This document shows positions 8,878 to 17,185 of a stretch of DNA of 64,000 bases, piece after piece. Made by a program: the position numbers and the translations under genes. Positions within the stretch are counted from its first letter, which is position 1, and each line of letters opens with the position of its first letter. The notes below the pieces were generated by a model. That model was not told where the DNA came from, searched no databases, and worked only from the letters and a program-made list of their open reading frames with translations. Origin of the DNA: a bacterium (GTDB lineage: Bacteria > Patescibacteriota > Gracilibacteria > UBA1369 > GCA-2718715); assembly GCA_018662325.1 (NCBI GenBank), contig JABJGM010000007.1, positions 1 through 64,000 of the forward strand, read 5' to 3'.

Positions 8878-9636
8878 TTATTCGGAAACAACTAAAGTTC
8901 CAAGCATTCCCATATTTTTATGAGATCCAATTGAACAATAAAATTCAAAACTACCGGCTTGATCAGGGGTAAAAGTAAAAGTAGTAGTTTCACCTCCTGA
9001 AATTACTCCTGAATTTACACTAAGAGCATCTATAACAAAATTGTGTGATCCAGTACCTGTATTATTTAAAGTAACTGTTACTTCTTGACCAACTTTAGCA
9101 TTTAAAGATGAAGAAGAATAACCAAAATCAAAAGCATCAACAGAATAATTTACAGGCTCAACTGTAGCTGGTTCGTCTGTAACTGGTTCGTCTGTAGTTG
9201 GTTCGTCAGCAACTGGTTCGTCTGTAGCTGGTTCGTCTGTAGTTGGTTCGTCTGCAGCTGGTTCGTCTGCAACTGGTTCGTCAGTAGTTGGTTCGTCTGT
9301 AACTGGTTCATCTGTAACTGGTTCATCTGTAGCTGGTTCATCAGTAGCTGGTTCGTCTGTAGCTGGTTCGTCTGTAGTTGGTTCGTCTGTAGCTGGTTCG
9401 TCTGTAGTTGGTTCTTCTGTAGCTGGTTGGTCTACAACTGGTTCGCTTGCAGATTGATCTTCAACCTCTTGTAGATCAACTGGAGCTACAACTGGAGCTG
9501 AAACATCTTGTGAAGACTCAACTTCTTGCGACTCTTGGATGTCCTGAGTGTCAGAATTATCAACTTCTGGATTTTCAACTGATGATGAGCAAGCAGCCAA
9601 TGTCATTAATAAAGCGACTAAAAGTACTTTTTTCAT
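8878..9636 (-). CDS. cupredoxin (plastocyanin-like) lipoprotein with long acidic repeat linker
   Basis: A 252-residue lipoprotein. The N-terminus has a signal sequence with lipobox 'MTLAACS' (Cys16). Residues about 25-70 are acidic and Ser/Glu/Val-rich; then 18 pentapeptide units of the type TDEPA form a linker to about residue 160. The C-terminal about 90 residues are a cupredoxin: 'GQEVTVTLNN', 'GSHNFVID' giving the first His ligand, and 'FYCSIGSHKNMGMLG' giving Cys, His (+5) and Met (+10), the complete type-1 copper set. It should be a membrane-tethered blue-copper electron carrier held away from the cell by the linker. No partner oxidase or reductase is visible nearby. Confidence 0.88.
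   Translation of the reverse strand: MKKVLLVALLMTLAACSSSVENPEVDNSDTQDIQESQEVESSQDVSAPVVAPVDLQEVEDQSASEPVVDQPATEEPTTDEPATDEPTTDEPATDEPATDEPATDEPVTDEPVTDEPTTDEPVADEPAADEPTTDEPATDEPVADEPTTDEPVTDEPATVEPVNYSVDAFDFGYSSSSLNAKVGQEVTVTLNNTGTGSHNFVIDALSVNSGVISGGETTTFTFTPDQAGSFEFYCSIGSHKNMGMLGTLVVSE
9154..9423 (-). repeat. 18 tandem 15-bp repeats (pentapeptide xxDEP)
   Basis: Eighteen in-frame 15-base units code for variants of (A/T/V)(T/A)DEP, from ATEEP at the N-terminal end to ATVEP at the C-terminal end. Units differ mainly in the first two codons, so the array is a mosaic of a few types (ATDEP, TTDEP, VTDEP, VADEP). Because every unit is 15 bases, slippage or recombination changes linker length without breaking the frame. 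Confidence 0.95.
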
Positions 9637-9773
9637 ATTTAAAATTAAATTACAAATTAATTATACACAGACTTAAATCAATTGATAAACAATCATTAAA
9701 ATTTATGTTGACTAAGACTAAAGTACAATTTAAAAATAAAAAAACACTTTAATAAAATTTCAAAGCAAAGTAC

Positions 9774-9802
9774 TTTACAAAGAAGGATTAAACATGTATA
9801 GT
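9774..9802 (+). promoter_or_regulatory. promoter of the small membrane protein gene
   Basis: TTTACA, 17-base spacer, TATAGT; the ATG follows 22 bases after the -10. Confidence 0.6.
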
Positions 9803-9823
9803 CTTAAGCTTTAACTTACAACT

Positions 9824-10015
9824 ATGAAATTAGAAAACATTATATCTTTTGCGATAATTCTATTATTTGGAATGACTCTTGGAGCTATTACAACATTTAA
9901 CATTAAAGATTCTCACAAAAGCAAAATAGATAATTTAGAAAATCAACTCTTAAAAATACAAGAAAGTAATCTAGAATTAATAAGAGAAAATTTATTAATT
10001 CATAAATCTAAGTAA
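9824..10015 (+). CDS. small membrane protein with coiled-coil tail, 63 aa
   Basis: Residues about 5-26 ('IISFAIILLFGMTLGAITTF') form one membrane helix; the rest is a charged amphipathic helix with Leu/Ile at heptad-like spacing, likely a short coiled coil. A good promoter just upstream (9774-9802) supports that it is real. The stop overlaps the end of the convergent aspartoacylase-family gene by eight bases. Function unknown; single-helix proteins with coiled-coil tails often act as small membrane adaptors, but that is only analogy. Confidence 0.65.
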   Translation: MKLENIISFAIILLFGMTLGAITTFNIKDSHKSKIDNLENQLLKIQESNLELIRENLLIHKSK

Positions 10016-10973
10016 TCTTGATAACTTCAAAAATCTCTGGATTAGAATTAACATTGTAATCACAACAATCTAAAGCAATATGACAAGCTGTTTTTTTTGC
10101 AGTAACTATATTTTTGGCAGACAAAGAAAAAACATAACCATCTTTTTTGGAAAGAATTTGAAACTCACTAGCTGTTGATGGTTCGTAGATAGTACAAATT
10201 AATTGTGCTTTCTTAATCTTTTGACCAAGTTGAACATGATATTTTACGATAGCCGTTGCAGATAATTTATACTTGAAACGAGTTTTTAACTCAATTAAAT
10301 TTGAGATTTCATCAATATTTATTTGAATTTTATTATTAAGAAATGAATATGAATTTAAGAAATTTTTAAAACCCAAAATTATTTTTTTTAAATAATCATC
10401 ATGAAGTCTAGCTCCACCTCCTGATTCAATTGTTAAAACTGGAACATTACTGTTTGCAGCAAAGCTAGCTAACATACCGGGTTTTGCCTTTCTTACTAAC
10501 GTATGCTTTATAAGCATGGCTTTAGTCATCTCAACTAACAAAGGATTATTAGGAGCAATCCTGGAATGAAGTAATAATTCATAATTTGAACCACTATCAT
10601 GAAAATCTAAACAAAAAGTAGCATCTTTTATGTATCCGTTAAAAATATCAAAACATATCTGTTCAGCTAAATCAGATGGGTTACTAGAATAAGATCGATT
10701 TAAATCTTGATTTTGAAAACGTCGTGTAAAGTTTTTAAAACCAAGTACATTAACAACTGGCAGACAAATAATTTCAGCATTTAATAAATCCTCAACTTTA
10801 GAATTAGATAAATATTTTATAATTTCTTTTAAAACTCCAATTCCATTAATTTCGTTACCATGAACTCCACCTAAAACTACAAGTCTTTTTGAGGAATTAA
10901 TTTTTCCAAATCTAAAAACAGGAATTTTAATTTCTTCTTTATTAAACTTTACTTCTAGGTTTTCAAATCTCAT
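10008..10973 (-). CDS. succinylglutamate desuccinylase/aspartoacylase-family zinc metalloenzyme
   Basis: A 321-residue M14-like amidohydrolase of the AstE/AspA group. I see the zinc-binding 'GGVHGNEINGIG' (His and Glu), 'NVLGFKNFTRRFQNQDLNRSY' region with the substrate-binding Arg/Asn, the third ligand in 'DFHDSGS', and 'TIESGGGA', where the catalytic Glu is expected. The C-terminal about 90 residues are a beta-rich domain ('KLSATAIVKYHVQLGQKIKK') as in other family members. No signal peptide, so cytoplasmic. The substrate cannot be assigned; hydrolysis of an N-acyl amino acid or a peptide-like amide is likely. It has its own promoter between pepN and its ATG. Confidence 0.85.
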   Translation of the reverse strand: MRFENLEVKFNKEEIKIPVFRFGKINSSKRLVVLGGVHGNEINGIGVLKEIIKYLSNSKVEDLLNAEIICLPVVNVLGFKNFTRRFQNQDLNRSYSSNPSDLAEQICFDIFNGYIKDATFCLDFHDSGSNYELLLHSRIAPNNPLLVEMTKAMLIKHTLVRKAKPGMLASFAANSNVPVLTIESGGGARLHDDYLKKIILGFKNFLNSYSFLNNKIQINIDEISNLIELKTRFKYKLSATAIVKYHVQLGQKIKKAQLICTIYEPSTASEFQILSKKDGYVFSLSAKNIVTAKKTACHIALDCCDYNVNSNPEIFEVIKIT

Positions 10974-10997
10974 GTTATTTGAAGAGTTAATTGTCTA

Positions 10998-11026
10998 ATT
11001 ATATCACAAATTAGCAATTAACTCAA
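10998..11026 (-). promoter_or_regulatory. promoter of the aspartoacylase-family gene
   Basis: Minus strand TTGAGT, 17-base spacer, TATAAT, ending 25 bases before the ATG. It begins right after the TGA stop of pepN, which argues that this TGA is a real stop. Confidence 0.65.
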
Positions 11027-11039
11027 GAACTATGAATAA

Positions 11040-13832
11040 TCAAAGATATCGCTTTTCATATTCAGTATAAGTAGATACAGAACCTTTAACTATACGTGAA
11101 ATAGTATTAAATACTGAAGGATAAGAAGCTTGATCGAGTTCTTTTTGAACGTCTACTAAAATCTTAATCAATTCAACAGAATGTTTCACATCAATTTTAT
11201 CCAAAGCACCAAATACATTTAAAATTCTACCAGCTGAATACTCATTTATTTTAGCAAGTTCTAATAATTTAGTTTTTAGATAATCACGACCTTGATTAGT
11301 TAAAAGAGAGATTTTTTTATTATGAGCAAAAGCTACAAATAATCCCCTTTGATCATTGGCCTGAGTAAGATTAAAATTAGGATGTTTCTCAACTCTCTGA
11401 ATAATTTCAATTACATCATCACAATGTAAGCTACTAACAGAATATAAAAAACTTTCCCAAGCAACTAAATTTTTAGAAGCATATTCCTCATGCATATCTA
11501 AGATCTTATATTTATCTTTTGCAAGCGAATTCATATAAATTCTAAATGCCGACATTTTATCAGTAGCATTATTAGCATTTAAGTATTGATCTTTAACAAT
11601 TTCTAAATATTCGTCTTTTTTTGTAGATGCAAGGATACTTAAACATAAATTTTTAACCTGTCGTAACTTAATTTTAGTAGCATTCTCATAGTGATACTCC
11701 AATTCAGTTTCGCTTAAAGATAAAGCATAAACATGATTAAACAAATTAAAAATTCTATCTTCAAACTTATTAGCAATAGCTTCTTTGAATTTTTTATTCA
11801 ATTTAAATAAGACATCAAATTGATACTTATAACGATCATCATCAACGCTTTCAAAATTACTAAGACATAGCGTTCCAAATTCTGTATAAATTTCTTGATC
11901 TTCTAAGATACTCATATAAAAATCTAAAAACCTATCAGAAAAAGCATCTGTAGAGCCCTCTAAAATTTGTGTTTTTTCAAGATCAAAAATTTTCTTAAAT
12001 GCCAAATATCTATTCACCACATCATCATCCATTTTCGCCTGTAAATAAAGGTCTTCTAGGTCCTGCTTATACAAAACCTGACCAAAAAATGAGAAGTTTC
12101 GGTTAATTGAAATAAATCCATAATCAGTGATTTCAGGAATCTCAATTTCGGCAGTTGGCTCGTCTATATAAAATTCATTTTCAAATATTTTATTACCAGT
12201 AAAATCAAAAACTGCTAGACTTAAAGGTAAATGCCAAAAATTATCATCCTTAAAATTAGTCTGCTTTAAGGTAAGTAATAAACTTTCGTTTTCAACTTTC
12301 ACATTAACATCAACAATAGGATGACATGTATTTTTTAGCCATGGTCTAGAGAAGTTATGTAAATCAACCTCGGTATATTCTTGCATGCAATCAATCCATT
12401 GAGAAGAAGAAGCATTCGAGTGCTTAAATTTGGTATGATATAAATCAAGAGCTTTAACAAAATTTTCCTTGCCTAATATGGTTTCAATCATTCTTACAAA
12501 CTCTGGAGCTTTTACATATGTAACACCTGTAATCAACTCATTTGTATCGTTAAACCCGGCAGGCTCAATTGGCATAGAAGCAACACCCATATCAAGTGCA
12601 AAAGTTCCACTTGTTGGTGCTAAAAAACCTAAAACGGTATCAAGCCTTTCATATCGTTCTCCAAATACATATGCAGAGTAAAGTTGTTCTATAAAAACTG
12701 TAACAGCTTCATTTAACCAAATTTCAAATGGACTACGACCAGTTACCTCTGAACCATTTAAATTATGGTAAAACTCATGAACTTTCACCTTTACCATATA
12801 TTCATATCCCCCATCACTCATATCGAAATGCGGCATAATACGATTGGTTGTAATGGTTGTATTTCCTACATTTTCCATTCCACCAAAATCACTATTTTGC
12901 ATACCTATCTCTCTATAAACAGTACCAGTATATTTATATCCCAAAACCAAATCATTAGATTCAATTAGTTCATTAATTTGAGCACGTATTAAATCAAGCT
13001 TTTCTCCTTCTTTTTTTAAGACCTCTCTTTGCTTACATAGCTCATAAATTTGTGAAGAAATTTCAAAGTTCTCATAAGTATTTGGACCAGTAAATAAATG
13101 TACCCACATAATACTATCGTATAACACCTCCAAAGAGTGTTCTGCAGCACTTGCATCGCTGTTCGGAGGAACTAATAAAGCTAATTCAAATATATCTCCA
13201 TTTGGATACTCAAATTCTTTTGTGAAAGTGGCATAAGTACCAACTCCTAAAAAGAATAAATACGTAGCCATCGGAGTTACATTATTTGCATATTCAACCT
13301 TTACTCTACCTTTACTGACCTCCAATACATTAGAAGCCAAATCTCCATTGGTAAGATAATCAGTATAACGAGAATCAGCTGTAATAGTTGTGTAATAAGT
13401 ACATTTAGCTGTCATGTCATCAATACATGGAGTGATTCTTTGAAACCCCCACTGTTGACACTGCGTTATTTGTGTACAAGGACAACCTTTTGGCGAAATA
13501 TCATAATACATCCCCTCTAAAACATTCCAACTTGGACGAGTGATCACTTTTGTTTTGACTTTATACTCTTGATTTAAATTCAAGGGAGACTTAAAACTTA
13601 CTTTTAAAATATCTTTTTCTTTTAAATATTCATAATCATCGGAAACTTCTAAAATTTCTAAATTTTTAGCATTTAATTCTAAAATTTCTAAGTTTTCGAT
13701 TAAAGATTTAAAATGCAAAGTTGATTCTACAATTGTATGATCATCATAAACATCAAAATCAAGATCCATATGCATGACCTTAACAGGTAAATCACCAAAA
13801 TCCTCTGGATAATATTTAAATTCTCTAGCCAT
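11040..13832 (-). CDS. M1-family zinc aminopeptidase
   Basis: A 930-residue gluzincin aminopeptidase. The substrate-recognition motif reads GGMEN (residues about 317-321; usual GAMEN), and the zinc motif is 'HEFYH' (about 352-356) with the third ligand Glu 18 residues later in 'WLNEAV'. The N-terminal about 190 residues form the beta domain of the family, and the C-terminal about 400 residues the helical domain. A charged coiled-coil insertion ('CKQREVLKKEGEKLDLIRAQ') of some 40 residues precedes the active site. No signal peptide; the enzyme should trim N-terminal residues from cytoplasmic peptides. It ends with TGA, one of only two such stops in the window. Start context is 'TTTATTTA-ATG'. 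Confidence 0.93.
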   Translation of the reverse strand: MAREFKYYPEDFGDLPVKVMHMDLDFDVYDDHTIVESTLHFKSLIENLEILELNAKNLEILEVSDDYEYLKEKDILKVSFKSPLNLNQEYKVKTKVITRPSWNVLEGMYYDISPKGCPCTQITQCQQWGFQRITPCIDDMTAKCTYYTTITADSRYTDYLTNGDLASNVLEVSKGRVKVEYANNVTPMATYLFFLGVGTYATFTKEFEYPNGDIFELALLVPPNSDASAAEHSLEVLYDSIMWVHLFTGPNTYENFEISSQIYELCKQREVLKKEGEKLDLIRAQINELIESNDLVLGYKYTGTVYREIGMQNSDFGGMENVGNTTITTNRIMPHFDMSDGGYEYMVKVKVHEFYHNLNGSEVTGRSPFEIWLNEAVTVFIEQLYSAYVFGERYERLDTVLGFLAPTSGTFALDMGVASMPIEPAGFNDTNELITGVTYVKAPEFVRMIETILGKENFVKALDLYHTKFKHSNASSSQWIDCMQEYTEVDLHNFSRPWLKNTCHPIVDVNVKVENESLLLTLKQTNFKDDNFWHLPLSLAVFDFTGNKIFENEFYIDEPTAEIEIPEITDYGFISINRNFSFFGQVLYKQDLEDLYLQAKMDDDVVNRYLAFKKIFDLEKTQILEGSTDAFSDRFLDFYMSILEDQEIYTEFGTLCLSNFESVDDDRYKYQFDVLFKLNKKFKEAIANKFEDRIFNLFNHVYALSLSETELEYHYENATKIKLRQVKNLCLSILASTKKDEYLEIVKDQYLNANNATDKMSAFRIYMNSLAKDKYKILDMHEEYASKNLVAWESFLYSVSSLHCDDVIEIIQRVEKHPNFNLTQANDQRGLFVAFAHNKKISLLTNQGRDYLKTKLLELAKINEYSAGRILNVFGALDKIDVKHSVELIKILVDVQKELDQASYPSVFNTISRIVKGSVSTYTEYEKRYL

Positions 13833-13877
13833 TAAATAAAGTTAAATTCTTTAATTATTTTACTCTAGTCAACCAAC

Positions 13878-13901
13878 AAAAAAAAGCCCGAATGGGCTTT
13901 T
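13878..13901 (-). terminator. terminator after the 179-aa protein gene
   Basis: Minus strand AAAAGCCC / GGGCTTTT hairpin with loop ATTC and a T-run, four bases past the stop. Confidence 0.8.
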
Positions 13902-13904
13902 GAT

Positions 13905-14444
13905 TTAATTATACATATATTCAGGAGAAGCTGATTTAATTTGATATAAACGTTCTTCATAAGGCTCAAGACCAAATAAAGATTGTAAAGATTCAGGAGT
14001 ATAACCTATATCTTTGAAACCCTGACAAAATACTTGAGATAACTCTTCAGATTCACACAAAACATATTCGTCTCCAACTTTTTTAAGCTTTATGCTATCT
14101 ATACTATTCATGTTAAAAAAATCAATTAAGATTCTTTTACGACTTGCAACTTCTTCTAGTAAAGACTTATATTTTTCTTGTAATTCTTGATAAGACTTTC
14201 TTTCTTGATCCGTCATTTTTGTTTCTCTTAAATTCATAACTACATTATTTAAAGACTGTAAATTCTCCTCTAATGGGTCAAACATAATATCAATAATATG
14301 ATCAGTAGATTCTTCTGCGGAATCTATTTCTTTTGTATCATAAAAAGTTGTTGCACCTTTGAAAAACTCAGTATTTGAATTTAAATACATAAATCCTCCA
14401 CCTATCAATACAAGCAACAAAACTATTAAAAAATTTCTTTTCAT
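13905..14444 (-). CDS. membrane-anchored hypothetical protein, 179 aa
   Basis: One N-terminal membrane helix (residues about 5-22, 'FLIVLLLVLIGGGFMYL') is followed by a polar, Glu/Lys-rich region with coiled-coil character (about 75-110) and a C-terminal globular part with two Cys ('LCESEELSQVFCQGF'), which could form a disulfide outside the cell. I do not recognise it. The topology (short cytoplasmic N-terminus, helix, external domain) matches the big surface proteins further on, but the 'PP.L' motif is missing. It uses the 'TTTATTTA-ATG' start context and has its own terminator. Confidence 0.7.
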   Translation of the reverse strand: MKRNFLIVLLLVLIGGGFMYLNSNTEFFKGATTFYDTKEIDSAEESTDHIIDIMFDPLEENLQSLNNVVMNLRETKMTDQERKSYQELQEKYKSLLEEVASRKRILIDFFNMNSIDSIKLKKVGDEYVLCESEELSQVFCQGFKDIGYTPESLQSLFGLEPYEERLYQIKSASPEYMYN

Positions 14445-14496
14445 TAAATAAAAATTATATTAAATAAATTATAAGTTTTTTCAAGGTAAAATAAAA

Positions 14497-15102
14497 CTAG
14501 AACAAGCTATCTTGAGTTGGCTCATCTATAGAAAAAACCTCTCTTAAAAGCAATTCCTGCAAACATCTTCCTGTTGCATAAACATCAAAAATGGCGTTAT
14601 GTGCATTTTCAAAAGATTCATTAAACAAATAAGTATGAAGCTCTGAAAGCCTTGGAGACTTATAATTACCAAGTTTTCCTGGCAATCTACATAAATCTTT
14701 GGTTTCTTTCATAGTGTCAAAAAGCTGAGAAGGCAAAAATTTTGTATTAACTCCAGCTCTTTCAAATTCAATAGCCAAAACCATTCTATCAAACTCGATA
14801 TTATGAGCTACCGCAATATCACAAGATGCAAATACATCATAAAGTTGTTTAGCTATTTGCTCAAAATAAGGTTTACCCGCAACCATTTCGTTGGTAATCC
14901 CATGTACGGAAATCGAATCAAAAGGGATATCTACTCTGGGGTTAATATACCAATTATACTGTTCGACTTCTTCTAAGCTTTTACTTGCAAAGCTGTATTC
15001 ATAAACAACAGCTGCAAATTGAATCACATATGGCTGTTGATCTAAAGTAAACTTTTTAGAAGGAAGTCCTGTAGTTTCAGTATCAAAAACAATTACTCTC
15101 AT
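14497..15102 (-). CDS. DnaQ-like DEDDh 3'-5' exonuclease
   Basis: A 201-residue stand-alone exonuclease domain. Motif I is 'VFDTETTGLP' (Asp and Glu), motif II 'HNIEFDRMVL' (Asp), motif III 'HNAIFDVYATG' (His and Asp), the full two-metal DEDDh set. It resembles the epsilon proofreading subunit of DNA polymerase III and related RNase T/ExoX-type enzymes; without a polymerase fusion or C-terminal clamp motif the exact role (proofreading subunit or repair/RNA exonuclease) stays open. Cytoplasmic. It starts 12 bases before a TATAAT-like element on the minus strand. Confidence 0.88.
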   Translation of the reverse strand: MRVIVFDTETTGLPSKKFTLDQQPYVIQFAAVVYEYSFASKSLEEVEQYNWYINPRVDIPFDSISVHGITNEMVAGKPYFEQIAKQLYDVFASCDIAVAHNIEFDRMVLAIEFERAGVNTKFLPSQLFDTMKETKDLCRLPGKLGNYKSPRLSELHTYLFNESFENAHNAIFDVYATGRCLQELLLREVFSIDEPTQDSLF

Positions 15103-15239
15103 CTTTAAATATTATAGTAAAAAAAGACTACAAAATTTTGTTAACAAACTCAAAACAAATTTCATTAAAATAAAAAAATAGCTAGACATATTTCAGCTAG
15201 CTATTGATAGATATTCACTTTATAAATTAATTTTAACTA

Positions 15240-16109
15240 TTATAAATTCTTAAACTTAGTTTTCACCCAATAAAAACCAGGCTCAAAAGTTTGCAGATTT
15301 CTATTTATTTCAGAGTTGTTAAACAAATTAGTTTTAAAAACTTCTTCCACCTCCATAAAATCTAAATACTCTGGATCAATAAACATCTCATCAGAAAAAT
15401 CTCCTTCTACATTATACGCTCCAACATTCCAACCCGCACCTTTAATTAAAACCTCTGAATCCTCAGTAAATTCCATTCTACAAAATTTAACTGGATCTCT
15501 AAATTGGAAAATTATCATTTGTCCTTTAAAAACAACATCATCTCTTTCAATAAAATCTTTTACACCTTCAAAATGCTGATAATAAAATGAGGTAAGAAAA
15601 ACAGGCTGAGTAGGGTCTATCTTAAATAAAGTTGGGACATTATTTAAATTAGGAAACAATTCCTCTTCTAATCTTTCATATTCCCTTTCTACAGACACCC
15701 AAACAAAAGGATTGTCTAAATCAGTATCAATAATTTGCCTATTTAAAATCTGACGAATTGTCATATTTCTATCAGGTGCAAAAACTACCAAACGACCTTG
15801 AGACTCAGTACAAAAATCTTCTGTTCTTTCAACAAGTCTTAATTGAAGCTCTGTAAAACTTTCAAATTTATTAGGTGTTACATTACCTTGATAAAAAGGT
15901 CCATCCCCTAAAACTGGTGGAGTATCAATTGGCATTTGATATTTTGTATCAGTTAAAGACACTAATCCAAAAAATATACCCAATAACATACTTAAAGCAA
16001 ATAAGATTACTCCGTTTTTACTTTCCATAAATTTATTCATATCTTTTAAATAAGTCTTTCTAGCCTTGTCTAAAAATTTTTGTAATTTAGATTTTTTTCT
16101 TCTTGGCAT
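15240..16109 (-). CDS. membrane-anchored ectodomain protein, distant relative of the giant surface proteins (289 aa)
   Basis: A very basic cytoplasmic segment (MPRRKKSKL...) of about 32 residues precedes one membrane helix (about 33-52). Fifteen residues later comes 'TPPVLGDGPFYQG', and the protein ends with 'FEPGFYWVKTKF'. The giant surface proteins at 26.6-44.7 kb have the same order: anchor, 'PPxL' with 'ltGs', then an ectodomain closing in 'GxYWVxV'. This looks like a minimal, stand-alone version of that domain, though the middle is too diverged to align by eye. Two ectodomain Cys ('DFCTES', 'KFCRME') may pair. Function unknown; presumably exposed on the outer face of the membrane. Confidence 0.7.
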   Translation of the reverse strand: MPRRKKSKLQKFLDKARKTYLKDMNKFMESKNGVILFALSMLLGIFFGLVSLTDTKYQMPIDTPPVLGDGPFYQGNVTPNKFESFTELQLRLVERTEDFCTESQGRLVVFAPDRNMTIRQILNRQIIDTDLDNPFVWVSVEREYERLEEELFPNLNNVPTLFKIDPTQPVFLTSFYYQHFEGVKDFIERDDVVFKGQMIIFQFRDPVKFCRMEFTEDSEVLIKGAGWNVGAYNVEGDFSDEMFIDPEYLDFMEVEEVFKTNLFNNSEINRNLQTFEPGFYWVKTKFKNL

Positions 16110-16134
16110 TGTTTATATAAGATTAAATCTTTAT

Positions 16135-16163
16135 ATTATAACACACTTTAAAAATGAAAACAA
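16135..16163 (-). promoter_or_regulatory. promoter of the 289-aa anchored protein gene
   Basis: Minus strand TTGTTT, 17-base spacer, TATAAT; 25 bases to the ATG. Confidence 0.55.
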
Positions 16164-16196
16164 ACAAGCAATTAACAACTTGTATAAATTAAGTAT

Positions 16197-16225
16197 TTGT
16201 AAAAGATATTTATTTATGATATAAT
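16197..16225 (+). promoter_or_regulatory. promoter of the 147-aa secreted protein gene
   Basis: TTGTAA, 17-base spacer, TATAAT; 24 bases to the ATG. It lies back-to-back with the minus-strand promoter at 16135-16163. Confidence 0.6.
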
Positions 16226-16249
16226 GATTAGATTTAACTAATTAACAAG

Positions 16250-16693
16250 ATGAAAAAATTAATAAAATCGTTATTAGTATTAACATTACTATTAACAACA
16301 ACTATGGCCTTAGCTGCACCACCAGCAATTCCAGGAGCGGGATTTGGAGACGTAAACAATACAGGAAATAACTCGGGAAACACAGGAGATAATACTTCAG
16401 ACAACCCACCTCAGTTAGTCCCAAGAACTTCAACACCTACAAATAACAATACAAACACAGGAAATACTCCATCGATTACTACTCCCACAGTAACTCAACA
16501 ACCTGTTTACCAACAACCTGTTTATCAACAACCTGTTTATCAACAACCAATGCAAGGATTTCCTTCAAGAGGTATATCAACAAACAGTATTCAACCTAGA
16601 ACTATTACACAATCTGGGCCAGCAAGCTTTCTAAGCTTAATACCGGTTGCAGCTTATGCTTTAATACAAAGAAGAAAAAAATACAATCAGTAA
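16250..16693 (+). CDS. small secreted Asn/Thr/Pro-rich protein with C-terminal sorting-signal-like tail, 147 aa
   Basis: A clear signal peptide (MKKLIKSLLVLTLLLTTTMALAAPP, cleavage near residue 23) leads a disordered Asn/Gly/Thr/Pro-rich region, then a pentapeptide repeat (QQPVY, about four copies around residues 82-101), and finally a tripartite C-terminus: 'SGPAS', a hydrophobic stretch 'FLSLIPVAAYALI', and the basic tail 'QRRKKYNQ'. That arrangement is what sortase or exosortase substrates look like, although no LPxTG or PEP motif is present. The protein may be displayed on the envelope and processed at the tail. It has its own promoter and terminator. No homology recognised. Confidence 0.75.
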   Translation: MKKLIKSLLVLTLLLTTTMALAAPPAIPGAGFGDVNNTGNNSGNTGDNTSDNPPQLVPRTSTPTNNNTNTGNTPSITTPTVTQQPVYQQPVYQQPVYQQPMQGFPSRGISTNSIQPRTITQSGPASFLSLIPVAAYALIQRRKKYNQ

Positions 16694-16731
16694 TTTTTTC
16701 AAAAAATAAATTTCATCTTGCTATATATTAG

Positions 16732-16757
16732 CCTCTCATCCCTTGAGAGGTTTTTAT
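16732..16757 (+). terminator. terminator of the 147-aa protein gene
   Basis: CCTCTCA / TGAGAGG hairpin with a TCCCT loop and T5. The next promoter starts in its tail. Confidence 0.8.
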
Positions 16758-16785
16758 TTGACATTTTTTTATAAAGTATTATAAT
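16758..16785 (+). promoter_or_regulatory. promoter of the TTG-start small protein gene
   Basis: Consensus TTGACA, 16-base spacer, TATAAT; predicted RNA start about 15 bases before the TTG at 16807. Confidence 0.7.
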
Positions 16786-16806
16786 AAAAAAAATAACATA
16801 AATAAA

Positions 16807-17184
16807 TTGAGCATATCAAAATCACAAAGAGAAATAAACAAAGCTTTTAATGCAGAGGGAAACTTTGACGAGCTTAACAACCAAATTACAAGATTAGCTG
16901 AATTAGAAGAGAGCAAAAGACTAGAAGCTCAATTAAGTCAAATGAGCTCCTTATCCACTACACAAACGAGTTCGTTGCCGGTACTCCAAAGAAAGAAAGA
17001 AGAAAGAACTGTTACAGACAGAGAAACTATGATTCTCAATCTAAGCGATATTCAAGCAGCCTTGCAAGAATATGTAAGCAATGGTTTAGACCAAGACCAA
17101 GAACAAGAGCACAACAGAAATAACTTAGATACTGAAACAACAGAAACACAAAAAGAACTTAATAAAGCTTTCAGTCAGAAATAA
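16807..17184 (+). CDS. small soluble Glu/Gln-rich protein with TTG start, 125 aa
   Basis: No ATG is available near the promoter; TTG at 16807 gives a 125-residue protein placed correctly behind a consensus promoter, so I keep it. It is hydrophilic, rich in Glu, Gln, Ser and Leu, probably helical or disordered. The ends echo each other: 'SQREINKAFN' near the N-terminus and 'TQKELNKAFSQ' at the C-terminus. No family recognised. The stop lies one base from the stop of convergent mutM, with no terminator between. Confidence 0.6.
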   Translation: MSISKSQREINKAFNAEGNFDELNNQITRLAELEESKRLEAQLSQMSSLSTTQTSSLPVLQRKKEERTVTDRETMILNLSDIQAALQEYVSNGLDQDQEQEHNRNNLDTETTETQKELNKAFSQK

Positions 17185-17185
17185 T

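Noticed and set aside
9150-9423. CRISPR-like array or a second protein in the 15-bp repeat
   Set aside because: Units are contiguous 15-mers without spacers and lie inside the cupredoxin gene; the alternate frame on the same strand (Asn-Gln-Leu repeat) is a shadow.
11027-11042. Readthrough of the TGA at the end of the aminopeptidase gene
   Set aside because: The continuing frame is short, hydrophobic and overlaps a TTGAGT-17-TATAAT promoter; a normal stop is the simple reading.
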